From Tetmemena sp. SeJ-2015 (lineage: Eukaryota > Ciliophora > Spirotrichea > Sporadotrichida > Oxytrichidae), in assembly GCA_027382625.1 (NCBI GenBank), contig JAJKFJ010020979.1, positions 248,001 through 312,000 of the forward strand: a stretch of 64,000 nt of DNA. Reading direction: 5' to 3'. Below the pieces are notes generated by a model. It saw only the letters and a program-made list of their open reading frames with translations, was not told the origin of the DNA and made no database searches. Position numbers and translations under genes: made by a program. Shown in pieces: positions 36,201 through 49,200 of the stretch (within the stretch, counting starts at the first letter, position 1; each line of letters opens with the position of its first letter).

Positions 36201-39200
36201 TTTTGAAAAGTATTTCTCAATAAGCGGCTTACTAAGAAATACGTTAAACGAAATCATCAAACTCTAATAGCTAGAACGTTTTTCAGAGTCTATGCTTTTG
36301 AAGGTTCTAGATATCGTGACCTACTTCGTGGGTAATTTACAGCTAAGAAGAGCTCCTTAAGTAGAATAAACTCAGCAGTCTTTCATTTTCGACAACTTAA
36401 TAGACTACAAGTCCTTTGAATTCTTAAGCAAACTGTATAAAATATCTGAGAGACTTGTTGACTATGACGACGAGAGTATCATAATGAACATGTGGTATAA
36501 AGTGGTAGAAGGTAAAATTGCAAACTTCGAAATCCTAGCTAAGTTCTTAGTCCACCATTTAAGTGCCTACCTTCTTAAACTGTAAAGTTTAGCCAAGGGG
36601 CAAAAGAATGGAGAAGTCAAGGAAAAGGCTCAAGAGAAGAAATCTAAAAGGAAAGGCAAGGATACCAATCAACCAATCCAAAGTGAATACTCAATTGAAT
36701 TTGAAAAGCAGAAGCGATATGCTATCAGCATCTTCAACTATATAAAGGCTAGAACTGCTCAAATGGATTTGAGGAATAGTATCCAAGTGCAAGCTAATTC
36801 AGTCACTTGGTCCCAGAAAATGATAAGACTACTTTCACGAGTATCACTAAATATTCATAGCAAATATGTTCTAGAGAAGATCAAGCTCAAGAAGATATTG
36901 CAAGAGATTCATAAGGAAATCAATGAGTCAGGAGTCAAACTTCAACTAAAAGGAGGCTTAGAAACAAACTTTAATGTACTTTAAAGTAAATTTTTAACTT
37001 TGATGTGGTAAGAAAGGGAAATGTGAGAATGTCTGTAAATATGTCTCAGCTTCTCTAAAGCTAAACCTTCTTAGAAACTTTCGCTGCTAAGAACAGGAAA
37101 GACAAGTGTATTATGAAAAATCTAATGTTCAGAATTAGAAAAATCATGCTAGAGAAGTATGAGGAAGTTTCAGGGAAATCATCACTGGACCATTTGCAAT
37201 AGTTGATAATAAAGTACCTTGAGAATACTTTAGTATTTATCACAAATGACGTAGAGAGACCTACATAAGTCATTAATTTTTCTGCAAAAGAGCAAATCAG
37301 TGTAGTCTTGATCATGATTGTACTATTTTAGGCTAAATATTAAATTTAGAAAGATAGATTGAATAAAAAATCAATTTATCTCTACTATAAAAATGTCTAG
37401 GATAACAGTTGACTTGATTATAAATGATCGGAACGAGAATAGGTTCTACTTTTTACTAGAGACCTTTAACAAGCTCTCAATAAATATATCTTCAGTTTAA
37501 AAAAGTACTTCAACTTTAAGTAGTTTACAACTTAGACTATCTATTCTGAGTAGCTGAAAGTAATGGAGAAAGTCCATTCTATCATAAATTTGAAAGACTG
37601 CATCGATCATTTTAACATCTTCACAAAAGTCTTATTTAAGTAGCTTTAGAATCTATATTGCAGCCCTTATTTACAGTACTATATGATCTAGATCTGGCAA
37701 AATGCTCTCTACAAAAATAGAGAAACCATTCTCTAGAAAGCGCAATAATAAGTGCAGACTTCCATTCATGAAATGCAAGTTCTCAAGTAATCATAGAGTA
37801 TGACATTCAGTAGACAACTGGTCTTGAATATAATGTAATCTGCTTTCTTTGGAATCCACTAAGTTTCTCAGCAAACTACTATCATTGAAGATCACTATAA
37901 AAAGTACATTTTTGTAAATCTGATACAGCACTCTAATAATTATTTCACTTTTTTATTTATTTCACATGAATAGCTTGCTAGAATTTGTGCTTCCCACCAA
38001 TCAAATAAAGCTCTCTCACTTGAAATAAATGGCTAACAGCGATTTTGAGCATACATAGATAGCTTTCGCAAACAACTCAATCTTCTGGTTAGCCTTTTCT
38101 TGTTTGGAATGCGCTAGCATGCACTCGCTAGATGCAGAAGTAGAAAACATAAATCCATCCTCTTTGAATGCTTAAATCGCTAATTAAATCAAGGAGCTGT
38201 AGGTTATCGGAATCAAGGCTCTCAGAAGGATTCTTGAGGAATCTGATTTCCTCAAAAACTTAATAGCCATTTCAAAACTTTCTCCTCAATTTTACGCATA
38301 TAGCCACTCTATGGCTAAAAATTAAGCCTCTCTTCTCAGCTTAAATCTATTTTTAAATTTTGAAGCTTGATATTCGACACCTTAGAGAATCCAAGTGCAA
38401 TCGAAGATGCGATGAAAAGTTTAATAGTGACAATTAGAGTCCAAGATTACAAGCTACTAAATAGCCAGAAAGAAAAAGACTTAGGAGAACTCGAGCTGTA
38501 GAGATTCTTCTTGCTTCTTCCTTTCTTATGGCAGCAATTCTCTTTCATTCTCAAGGGGTCTTAAGTTCCTCAGCAGATTTTCACCAGCTATAGAAGCATA
38601 GTATAGCTGCTGAAGAAATCTCTTCCATCTATAGGAATAGATAAGAAGAAAGATATCTTTGAAAAGCTGGATACTATTCAAAAAGAGGCAGAGAAAAATG
38701 AAGAGAAACTTATCAAAAAAGAATTTGAAGGACTAGCCTTGCTTACTGTGCAACTCTGCTACCAAATGAACTGTCCACATGTAGCTTTTGAAGTCGAAAA
38801 ATTCATGCTTGCTATGAGAAAGGCAGCACCTAGCTCTTTTTATCCCAAAGGATAGACTCCTGGAGGACCTTAAAGTACTGCAAGTGTTGTGGATAAAATC
38901 AAACTTGATGTCTTCATCAAGATCATTATTTTTGCAATAATTTTTCCCTCAATTATTTCCTTCCATAGCTTATTTCATAATAATGAATTCATCGTAGAAA
39001 ATGAATTGACTTTGCCTGAAGGAGTTCTTCCATTTAAAGAGTAGCACTTTTAAAATATGACTGACAAAGTATACTTTGGTGAACTTCTGGGAGAAGAAGT
39101 CGCTTCGATTAAACCTGAAATGAGGCCTTTGTATTTTGGTTTCAAGAATATCATTCTGAAGGAGATTGAAAATATAGACAAAGAGATCGATATTAAATAA

Positions 39201-39602
39201 TTCTTTTTCGGATAATCTGGTTCAACCACTACTCACCAGAAATAAGGTTCTTAGGGTTTCACTCCAATCCAAGAATCGCAAATGGAATCTCAAAGTGATA
39301 GTGCTGCTTTAAATGAAAGTAATTTTAGCAACGCATACATGAAAATTGCAACTAAAAATAAGAGACTCAAAGTAAATACTAAAATAGCTCCTCAGTATCT
39401 CAGCTAAAAATAAATTAATTCTCTAGTTTCAAATACCAGTTAAATCTTGTTTAGAGAAAAAAGTGACTTAAATTAGTGGATAGAATATGGAGCTAAGACG
39501 GATTGGAACTGCAGCAATAAGCAAGTATCAGGAAGAAACAGAACAGAAAATGCCTGGAGGAGGAATTTCACCAAGCAGATTCAAACATCTCTAAAATCAT
39601 GA
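30294..39602 (+). CDS. Furry/PAG1/Tao3-like cell morphogenesis protein
   Basis: A giant helical-repeat protein of many exons with short introns. Blocks follow the Furry order: AWAKLFGNLSRLHFDKCM, EETEFQAQRIYFCRYLQI, then TPMGILWPTVESIHKIAVKY, RLSLVDQIIYFIKELMLDS with NQYLQLLITLIKIWHHSERL, and YIFDMIDTISLLGICNRDR with QLSTVLIVEVGKMKRLL. The last two correspond to the Furry segments before and after the WKQ region. Family members scaffold NDR/LATS-type kinases and control cell polarity; no kinase-binding evidence is visible here. Start MQQNQMQPASS at 30294 is the best upstream ATG. The C-terminal frame ends at TGA 39600-39602, but an acidic block just after it (to about 40221) could be further exon. 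The intron map is incomplete. Confidence 0.65.
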
Positions 39603-41558
39603 AGTTTTTTTAATACTTTATCTGAATTAGCAATACAAGAGTAAATATCAAAACGCAAACACTGACGATATAAATTTTGCTCACTCCCCTATTATAGCGA
39701 ATTCTTTTTCAAATTTAAATTAGCCCATTTTAATTTAATTTTTGGATAACCACTTAAGGTCAATAAAGGATCATTTCTTTGAAGACGATGATATCCATGT
39801 GAATGCACATTAAGCAAGTTAGTCCTAGTCAATACTAAATAAGTAAAGGGAAGTCTTATAAAAAATAGAGGCCTCAGATATAGCTTTAAACGAGAGAGAA
39901 GATGATAATGATAGCGAGTTTCCAGTATAATTTGTGAATGACGAGGAAGATGAGGCTATGGTCATTTAAAAGTCCTAAACTAGGATCTATCAGGAAATTG
40001 AAAAGAGAGATTAGAGGCCTTTGAATTCTGGCAAGAATGCAAATGAGGTACAAGAGGCAGTAAACTCTTCCAGCAGTGAAGATCCAAGAGAGAAGCTTAA
40101 GTAAATGATTCAACAGTAGCGGCAAAATATGCCAGGTACCAGCTAAATAAGCCCCTTCTAAATATCAAAAGAATGCTTAACAGTCATAGATGCTACTTCA
40201 AAATTAGTATCATAACCCGAATGACGGCTTCAAAGCGCAGAGCATGCAAATCTAGCACAGATAAATGAACGAAGATAGCTTCTAACAAAAGGTTTATTAG
40301 GAATAATAGAAACAGCAAACTATGCAATTAGAGCATGATATGGGAGGCATAGCAACTTTTAGTAAGCATGCTCCGAATTAAAATTAGCAGCCTCGCCATC
40401 ATCAAACTCAGCAGAACTTTTATTAGTAGCAGTAATATTTCTAAACTCAAGATGTTGGCTAGATGAACTTTTATCCTGATCAATTAAATAATCATCATAG
40501 TTACATCTAGTAGTAACATAATCAAACACAGTAAATTGGATATATGCATGAATCGATCCCATCTCATTACTCACATCACTAATCAGTTTCTTAGGCTGCA
40601 TCTTATTAACCCCAGCCAAAGCTCAAACAATCAAGCAGACCTACAGATATCGCAACAAATCCGAATTTTGTTGCGGATCGAGTCTCTTAAATATTTGATG
40701 AGATATCAGGCTCTCAACAGATGAGTAGGAGAGGTACAAATCAGCAACATTAAAACTATCCTTCATTTAATGAGGCTGAGAAACATCAAATTTAGCAATA
40801 CTCAAATCAGTAAAGGACCTAAGAAAAGCAACAGCCATCTACTAAATACCCATGGTAGCAAGACTCGGTTTCTTAAGACTTGAAATAGCCTCAGCATTTG
40901 TTTAAGTCCTAACAGATAGACTAGTTTGCACCTCCACAGGGTCAAAACCTTTAGATTTAATTTTAATTTGTTAAAACCTGAAAAGTGTTTAAGTTCAAAA
41001 CTTTTAGTTCAATGATTAGAATCCTTAAAGACAGAATCTGCGAAATACAACCAAAGTTATAGACTATAAAGAGCAGAATTAGAACCCTCGATAAGGAAAA
41101 GCTCTTGATCAGTAGTTGATTGAACTAGTCAATGATAGCTAAAGATACCCGCGATTCCAAAGTTTCCTCACTTAGAATAAGAAATTTGATCTGGATTATT
41201 TGAACTTCTACTTGAAAGTTATTGAGTTTAAGAACGAAGTTAATTACTCAAAGGTAAATATATTTTGAACCATTTTATAGCAATCTATAGGCAAAACTTG
41301 CAGCTGGAATAATAATTGACAAGTATTTGAGCGAGGATGCTTAAAACTACATAAATTTGGAGAACTACATTGTAACTCAAATTATTAGTGATTACGAGGT
41401 GATGTGTACTAATCCAAATCAAAAAGTTAACTTCTATCTCTTTGAATAGTCTACTGCTAATGTAAGTTTATTATATTTAAACTAACTGTTTCCTTTAGAT
41501 TGAAAGAAGTTTGCAAAGATTTATAGAAGAGTTCAAATCACAAGCATAGATAAAATGA
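39603..41558 (+). CDS. Gln-rich protein with C-terminal RGS domain
   Basis: An acidic block (EREDDNDSEFPVQFVNDEED) and a long Gln/His-rich tract (around 40270-40950) precede a clear RGS-type domain: YPRFQSFLTQNKKFDLDYL, NFYLKVIEFKNEVNYSK, then after an intron (41254-41290) LAAGIIIDKYLSEDAQNYI and, after a second intron (41462-41498), IERSLQRFIEEFKSQA to TGA 41556-41558. RGS domains speed GTP hydrolysis by G-alpha or act as binding modules. No start codon is certain and the boundary with the Furry-like gene is unresolved; at least two frame changes (near 40215 and 40970) imply introns or IESs. Confidence 0.55.
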
Positions 41559-41654
41559 TGGAATTATATATTTGTGATTAAAGTTTTATTTCTGTTTACT
41601 TAGCAATACAATTAGAATTGCATTTTGTAAATAAATTTATTAAATTAATCTAAA

Positions 41655-42561
41655 ATGGGGAAAAAGAAGAGAGGAGTGACTGTCCTTCAGCCATTCTGTT
41701 TTTATTGCGACAAGGAATTTATGAATGCAAATATTCTTCTGCAACACCAAAAGAATAGACACTTCGCCTGCAAGCAAAGCAACTGCAACAGAAAGTTCTC
41801 AACTGCGGCATCTATGTCCACTCACATGCTCTAGGTACACAACATCGCCGTCTCAAAGTAAGACTTTGAAATGTTTTAGCTTAATTTCAATTAGGGTACC
41901 AAATGCTAAGGCAGGCAGAGATTAAGTGGATATCAATGTCTATGGAATGGAGGGAGTCCCAGCTGAAGTAATAGAAGAGAGACTGGCTTTTAAGATGAAA
42001 AAGAAAATGTAAAAGCTAGAGAGAGAACTCCAAAAGATGGGCATAAATGTAGACGATCCAAAGTTCAACATCAAGGATTATGATGTCCCAGAGCCAAGAC
42101 CATCTAAAAGAAAGCCTGCGATGTTTCCACCTCCTGGAATGCCACCCCCAGGTATGTATTATCCTCCACCAGGCATGGGCGCTCCTCCTGGACCACCTGG
42201 AATGGGTGGCCCTCCACCAGGAATGGGTGGTCCTCCTCCAGGAATGGGTGGACCTCCACCAGGCTTTATGAGAATGCCTCCTCCAGGTATGCAAGGGCCT
42301 CCTGGCGGCCATATGATGAGGCCTCCTATGGGTGGTCCTCCTCCTTAAGGTTTCCCACCTATGGCAAGAATGCCTCCTCCTCTTGATGAATTTGGGAATC
42401 CTCTTCCGCCTCCTCCAGGTTACCAAGGACCCCCACCAGGCTACATGGGTCCACCTCCAGGCCAAGGCTAGTTCCCTCCCCAGCCAAGAAACCAGATTCA
42501 GTTCTCAATGATGGATGGAGACAAAGCCACTCCAGTTGGTTCAAATCCAGATCAGAGTTGA
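41655..42561 (+). CDS. ZNF207/BuGZ-like zinc-finger protein
   Basis: MGKKKRGVTVLQPFCFYCDK starts a pair of C2H2 fingers (CFYCDKEF...HQKNRH; CKQSNCNRKF...HMLQVH), followed by VPNAKAGRDQVDINVYGMEG, which matches the conserved VPNA...GR...YGMEG region of ZNF207/BuGZ. A Pro/Gly/Met-rich tail with PPPGM repeats (about 42120-42480) is also typical. Animal BuGZ binds microtubules and the mitotic checkpoint protein Bub3; the plant relative SUF4 is a transcription regulator. I did not see a clear Bub3-binding GLEBS motif. One 37-nt intron (41858-41894); the total then is exactly 290 codons. Stop is TGA 42559-42561. Confidence 0.9.
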
Positions 42562-42623
42562 TTAATTTTAATTAATTTGATAATTGTCTTTAAATAATCA
42601 TTTATCTCCTCCTTCAATTTAAA

Positions 42624-45241
42624 ATGAAGTCTCAAATCTACAACAATTCTGAGATCTAACGATTTAACCTTGCAGATTTCAACAGAGCTATAAATCTAAA
42701 GGACTAGCAATAATGAGTGAACTAAGGCTACTATCAGGATAATTAACAGCCTACATTTTAATATGCAGAGGAAGATAGAAGAGCAAATTAATAGAAGGAG
42801 CATTTGTTCAACGGATAATAAGTCAACCCTTACTAAAATAATATAAATTCTTCAGTGGAACAACTCTTAACCAATAGGATACTATAGTCAATTTATTTTT
42901 ACAATTTTAATTGATAAGTATTGACCAGCTTAACACTTCCAGCTTTGAAAACTCAAATACATTCTTAAACTCAAACAACTAGCATACAAGAGATAAGCTT
43001 TAAGCATACTCAAATAACCCTTCTACTTCTGAAATATATGAAAATGGCTTTAAAAAAGGCCTTTTAAAATACTAAGATTATAATGAACAAAGATAAGCAG
43101 GCTTTAGGAGTTTAGTAGATCTCCATTCATTCCAAAGAAACGAAATCATCTCTAAGTAAGCATATCAACCAACTGCTGGACTTAACTAATGATGGTTACA
43201 GCCTGCATAAAGCGAATCTTGCATCATGCCAAACTACATGAATGCTTAAGATAGAAATCAAGCCAATCTCAATAGTTATCTTGAAAGAGGCTCACTCATT
43301 TCTTAAAGGCCCAAATTGCAGAATAACTTCAGTCAATTGTTTCAACTCAACAAATCTTCACTCGCAATATAAAATAGTAGCTGCTCAATCAAAGATGTGT
43401 CAATATAATTTAAATAATTAAGATGACTTAAATGACTCTGATGAAGTATCAGATGGAATTTAAAGTGATGGAGAAAGTGATGAAGCTGAAAAGATGGAAG
43501 CGAAACTAAAGTAATAGGTGATGACTTAGCAAGTAAATGCTTACGACGCAGATTATTTTATAAGAAATATAAGGATAGAAAATTAAGAGCCCTCGCAATA
43601 AATAAGCACAGAGAGAAAAACCTATTGGAGTTATTAAGGACGAAGAAAAGTGTAAACTTTGCTTTTATAGTCAGATAGTTTTAGAAAAGGTAATATTGTT
43701 TAGTTAGTAAATACCTGCAGAGTCAGGTGTCTGCACCTCTGTGACTTCTAAAGCTCACCATTAAAGATGTTAGCCATTCATGTTTTATGAAGGCTCTGAA
43801 ATCGATAATGCTCCTTACTAAGACGAATTACCAATAAATAATTTTTTTATGTTTACGAACTAAGCGCTATCAATAGAAAGCAAAGTGTGAAGTCTAATAA
43901 AGAAGATCAAAGCTTCGTTATCTTAAATCCGATGATGAGATATAGTGCAAATTTAAATTCAATTTATGTTTGCAATTGAAGGCCATAGCTAACAACTCTA
44001 GAAATGTGAATTGATATCAAATTAAGACCACCTAGACAGGAGTTATGATGCTTTAGGAAACTAAAATTTTTCTCGTGTTGAAAAATCTCCAAATACAGGA
44101 GCCAAAAGCTCTAGGAGCATAGTTGACCTGAGGTTATGCAGTTCTCCTTTTGAAAAGAAAACTTCTCGTGCCTAAGATTTCGTAGATGATTAAGATGAAA
44201 AGTTCCAGTTAAACAGAGGAGATATGAGTGCTTCTTAGTAGTAGCTGGAATAAGATTACAATGAATCTTAGCTTGTCAATCTAAGATCCTCACTTGATTT
44301 TAACGCAACTTCTTCTATTGCAAAAAGGCATTTTAATCAAAGCAATTCGTAAGCATTGCATCTATTGCAAAACGAATACCAGGCTGATTTTGGTATCCAT
44401 AGATAGTAGACTTCTTCTAATCACAAGGATTGCAACTAAAGTGTTCTAAAAAGAAGTATTATCAAGAAGGCAATGAATGAATCGTAGTCAGACTACGAGG
44501 GCACAGATCTAATAGAAGTAAATGATGAAACTAAGAGAGTAGAATCTCAGGCGTCTGACTAAAAGAATGATCAATAACTAAGCTCATAGCCAACTCCCAA
44601 ATTGCTAATCAGGAAACCAAGAAAAGCAAGTCCCAGTTAGAACCACCACAGCTTGCTAAATTCCCAGAGAACCGAGAATTCAAACCATTTCCCCCAATAA
44701 GCTCAAATAGGCTCTTTAGTGCATGAGAATACTTAAAATTTCCAAAATATACAATTCTTCGAGAGCTTCGCTCTAGACTCTTAAAAGCTAAACACTAACA
44801 AAGACTGTCCTTCTCAATCTTTGATAATCCCAAGTAAGACTATAGAGAATTAGCAGCCAACAACTTAGTAGCCAAGCAACCGAAATATTCTTCTTAAAGA
44901 AATATATGAACAACAGAAATATCCAAGCTTTGGAATAGAGCAAGACTTCTTAAGAAAAGTAGAGAATGAAAGAGAAGAAATCTAAGAAATATCTCGAAGA
45001 AAATAAGCACCTCGTACCATAGATATCATCTCAAAAGCACTTGTCTTAGTATTATCGAATAGATCGTAAAAAACAGAAAGAACTTAATGATTTTTCCTAA
45101 TCTTAATCATTATCAAAATCTTTCACCACTAAAAATTTGAAAAGCAACAAGGATATCAGCCAGAGAAACAATTGTATAGATTCTGAATATACAACCCCAA
45201 ATATCATGATTTTTTTATCAGTGAATTTAATTTATACTTGA
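42624..45241 (+). CDS. Gln/Ser-rich protein with possible RINGv cysteine cluster
   Basis: ATG 42624 (MKSQIYNNSEIQRFNLAD) runs into TGA 42714-42716 unless an 18-bp IES (42703-42720) is removed, after which the frame continues (GYYQDNQQPTFQYAEED). Later blocks are Gln/Asn/Ser-rich. Around 43630-43780 two overlapping frames contain EEKCKLCFYSQ and LVNTCRVRCLHLCD, which together recall a RING-variant (RINGv) zinc domain, but they need a frame change and a spacer I could not place. The tail is Lys/Glu/Ser-rich (KKSKKYLEENKHLVPQ) to TGA 45239-45241. The 3' end overlaps the opposite-strand gene by about 38 bp. Function unknown. Confidence 0.5.
42703..42720. other. Possible 18-bp IES (pointer ACTA)
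   Basis: ACTA at 42703-42706 recurs at 42721-42724. Deleting one unit removes the TGA at 42714-42716 and joins NLKD to QGYYQDN in the same frame. The pointer is only 4 bp and chance is possible. Confidence 0.4.
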
Positions 45242-45659
45242 CTATAGGTTGAATATTAATACATGATAGAGCAAAACCGATGAAGATAGAGTTCTAGAAA
45301 AAAGTGCTATATGCTAAATTAGAGATAGTTTATTAGAATTATGTTTTAAATTTAATGAGGGATTCAGCTCCTGCTAAATAAATACCAAGATGATAAAAAC
45401 ACTCCATCAGTCTCTGTTTCAGTTTTAGTGTCTGCGCTTTGAGTAGTTGTTTTAGTAGGGTGAGTGCAGACTCCTTTTGGATGTTGTAATCAGAGAGGGC
45501 CTGATTGCTCTTGTTGAAGATCTTGTTGTGGATGTTGTTCAGGAGTACGCAAATGCAAGCAGACTTTTGAATTTCTTTGAGGTTTGCAGCGAAGATATGT
45601 CTCTTTTGAACTGGAGGTGATATCTCGTTACTCTGAGTGCTTGATTCCTCAGTTGACAT
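45204..45659 (-). CDS. Small unknown helical protein
   Basis: With TAA/TAG as Gln, the frame from ATG 45659 (MSTEESSTQSNEISPPVQKR) to TGA 45204-45206 is 151 codons. The middle is helical (ACICVLLNNIHNKIFNKSNQ; ALTLLKQLLKAQTLKLKQRL). A Thr/Ser-only frame from ATG 45748 (MSTSTTTSTTSTT) ends at a TGA just upstream; one extra A opposite the T run at 45667-45670 would fuse it to this protein as an N-terminal extension. The 3' end overlaps the convergent neighbour. No family recognised. Confidence 0.5.
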
Positions 45660-45788
45660 TGTCAAGTTTTAGTGGTTGAGCTTATTGTTGTAGAAGTAGT
45701 AGTGGTTATTGTGGTTGATGTGGTTGATGTTGTTGTAGAGGTAGACATTTAAATTAAAAATATTATATATTTAAAGCGTAATATTTAT

Positions 45789-46109
45789 ATGAATCACAGA
45801 ACAAGGACACAAACTCAATGTGTTTATAAGTTAAACCAATCAACGATCATGTGTTTATATTCACCTTATAATAACACTTCAACAGTGAATGTGACTATCA
45901 CGCATGACACTTCAAGCACGTTTCAATAGTAGGCCAACGAAAGAAGAACTAAATTAGAGCTCTAAAAGTTTTAAAAGCAAAATGAGATGCTTCTAATAGA
46001 AAATCTAGAACTAAGAGAGTAAGTCAAAAGATAGGCAGATTAAATCGATATTCTTTAAAAGGTTAACAAGAGTTTATAAAAGAATCTTAAACTAACTTAA
46101 TCAAGCTGA
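45789..46109 (+). CDS. Small coiled-coil protein, 106 residues
   Basis: A single intact frame from ATG 45789 (MNHRTRTQTQCVYKLNQST) to TGA 46107-46109. The second half is a coiled coil (RRTKLELQKFQKQNEMLL, then ENLELREQVKRQADQIDILQ). It starts divergently from the preceding gene and lies just beyond the 3' end of the TBE-interrupted gene. No homolog recognised. Confidence 0.55.
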
Positions 46110-46257
46110 TATTTGCAATTGAAAACTATCTTGTTTTAATAAAATAAAATAATTCAATTTAATTATGAATCAATCGTGAAGTTTTCATATTGAAATTGAA
46201 CATCCATAAAATATTTAATTTGAATAAAACCTAAATTATTTGAAAATTTTCATATAT

Positions 46258-49200
46258 TCAATGCTGTAAACTTTTTCTTAAAAATTCCTCTGATTGCTAT
46301 TCCTAATTTTAATAGGCCCCAAAGCTTTAGTTAAAAGTGAGGCTGTTTTATTGCTTGTAGTTCACTGACATATTACTGTTTATAATAAATAATGTAGATT
46401 AATTAGTTATGCTTGAATACTTGAGGTATTTGATGAGCTTAGGGACTTGTTTAATAAATTTCCTAATTTTTGTGAATCTTAATACTCACTGCTTGTCCGC
46501 TGATTAAGTCATTCAAGATGTGAGGAGGATTTTCAACATTTGGGTAACGAGGATTTGATCTACTATTGTTCAATGAATAGGCATTACTATTGTTTAAGTT
46601 ATTTCTGAACTAAGAAACATTAATGCAAAATTATGGTAAAAAAACCCCAAAACCCCATAAATATTGAAAGAAAGTGAAAATAAGTTGTGTATATTAAATT
46701 TCTGATATGCTATAACTTATAATCAATCTAAACTTTTCCTTTCATCAATCTAAAGTCTTAAAGGAAGGTGACCTTGACGTCTGTCTCATATTCCTTGGAT
46801 TTTATACCTTTACGTGCTTCCTCTATCTCAGATAACTAGATTGTGTTAGTTTCATAGGTTGCTTGATTTTTACTTTGTTACTTTTTCAAAAGGTTCTGAT
46901 ACCTTGTCTATCTTACATGTCTTGTTGCGAATTAATATTGCCTCATCATCACTTTCACACTAGTAGTATTCCTTGGTTTCATATCGCATTCAAGTAAGAT
47001 TGCAACTATAGACCAAATGTCCACTGCACTGAACCTGAGCCAAGTCTATCTCTATGGGAAGTAGCCTGCAGTTCCCTTTGCACCGATGCTTCTCAATGTT
47101 TTTCTCTTCTTAACAACTCTGTTGAAGTCTAGACAATTGCTCTGACTGGTTTCAAAGTTTTATCATGAATGTTCTCTGGCTTGAAGAATATCTGTGCACG
47201 CATCCCCCACTCACTGCAAACTCATCACTCCTCTAACGAGTCAGTGAGAATAGCAGTAAAGCTAGTACTTGCTGCGCCTCGTGCTGAGAAATTCTCTAGA
47301 TGATCTCCCCATTTAGGAAGGCGAATGCGATGTAATAATGATCGATAAGAACACCAGCCCAGATGAAGAACGTACTTCAAAGTTTTTGTCCCTCGCTTCT
47401 CTCAACACTGTCAGTTCGTTCGCGAACTCAATACCTCTCTCTCCTTCTTTACAAGGTATTCGTAAGGGAAGATCTTGTAAGCATGCTCTTCTTGTATGAT
47501 GGTGTCTCTGCTTCGCATCAGCAAGGTGAGGTAATTTTGAACACACTCCTCCAAAAGTACAACTCTCAAGCATGGAGTCCTGCTTTGAGCTAGCTGACTT
47601 TACTGACACCATACATACACTAAAGGCTTCTGATTCATGAACACAATCTTCCTCTTCTTCTCTCTTGCTTCCTCTTTAGTTGAACCTTGTCAAGGTTTCG
47701 TGCTTGCCTCTTGGCTGGCACCATCTTTAAAGTTTTCTTTATCCTCATTACGAACTCAGCCATGTTTTTCTTGAGGATGTGTTTTTTGAGGAAAGCAGAG
47801 TGAGAGAATGTCCGCTCACAGTTGAGCAAGATAGCGACCGTCCACTTCTAATGCTTCATATAGATCTTAGGTTTGTTTGAGTGGACTTCCTGATGTGCCG
47901 CTTGAGGCTCTCTCTGAAGGATATTCGAACTGTCGTTGACATACTCGCATTCAAAAGTTCTTCTCCTCATTGATCTCTGGAGCAGCAACAAAGAGGAGCA
48001 AATCAGGTGCGATAGTTTAAAACGCCCATCGACTTCTCAACTCTTGGCTGGACAATTTAAAGAACAGAGATCACTTGCTCGAGCTCAAGTTCAGAAGGTC
48101 TCCTTGCACTTAGTGCACACAGAACTTGTTTGGTTGCTGTTCCGAACATTAGTTAGCTTGTGTTTGCTAAGGTTGTAACTTGTTTCTTAGCTAGGTAGGT
48201 TGCCATCTTAAATTCAAATTTTAAATTATGAAAGATCCCCCCCACTTATTATTATGTATGCTGCTGCCTAGGTGCGAGCACTCACGAGAACATCAGAGTG
48301 CAAAAGATGTCAGTTATTGATGTTCTTCATCTTTCTTATTATTATTAGATCGCTCGGCATAGTTTATTTCTCGGTTACTGCTTGATTTTTTGCTACGAAT
48401 TAAGATTTCAAAAGGCGCAGTTATAGTGCTACTAAAATTCGTTGGCACCATGTTAGTATGTCGACGTCCACAGAAGGCTGTAATAATAGCTGCTACCTAA
48501 TGTTCATTTGCAACGCTTATTGAACTTGCTACTAATATTAGTGACAGCAACTTTGTATTGCTACTAATTAAGTTTTAAGTATAATAGTATTAATTTAATG
48601 GGCACCCATAATAAAAAGGAGCTCATCTTCACAACTTGCACCTGATTCGCTTAGTCCTCTAGCTCTATCTATTTCAGGCTTGTCATCCTATAGGATCTCA
48701 CTATTTAATAAATAGTAAGACTTTAGCTCGTTCGGATCTACAATAATAATAACTTTGATTTTTCAAATAGAAACAACGAGTACTCGAGCAAAGATGGTGG
48801 AAAACTTGAAATGTTAAGCGAATTAAGAGTTGGAAGCGCAAGAGTTTGAGCAATCAGCTTCCGAAGCAGGACGCCTCTACAGGTACCGTCACTTGCAATG
48901 GTAAGAAAGCTCTCTAAATATGGAGTAACAATAATCTAGTTGGTTTGTTCCTTCCGACAATGTGTGGAACAAAGATCTCGTTCCTCAAGCAATTCTTGCT
49001 GATGAAGTAAGCCATAGCTCTCAAAATAAAAATGTCCACATGATGGAGATCCCAAACTATCCTGAGATCTCAGTCCACTAATATGTATGACGATGCGAAG
49101 GGGGAGTTCCGGAGGTTGCTCTATTCCTTCCTAACAAGGAACAACGCTCAAACAAGTTGCCCAGAACGAAGGTTCTTCTTGGCGTCCTTGCTACTGTACG

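Noticed and set aside
42016..42465. Long minus-strand ORF rich in Trp, His and Arg
   Set aside because: It is the antisense shadow of the Pro/Gly/Met repeats of the ZNF207/BuGZ-like gene; GC-rich repeats keep all frames open.
46641..46656. C4A4 repeats as a true chromosome end
   Set aside because: They are only two units long, are followed by TBE inverted repeat and matched by inverted C4A4 4.1 kb away, so they are transposon ends, not a telomere.
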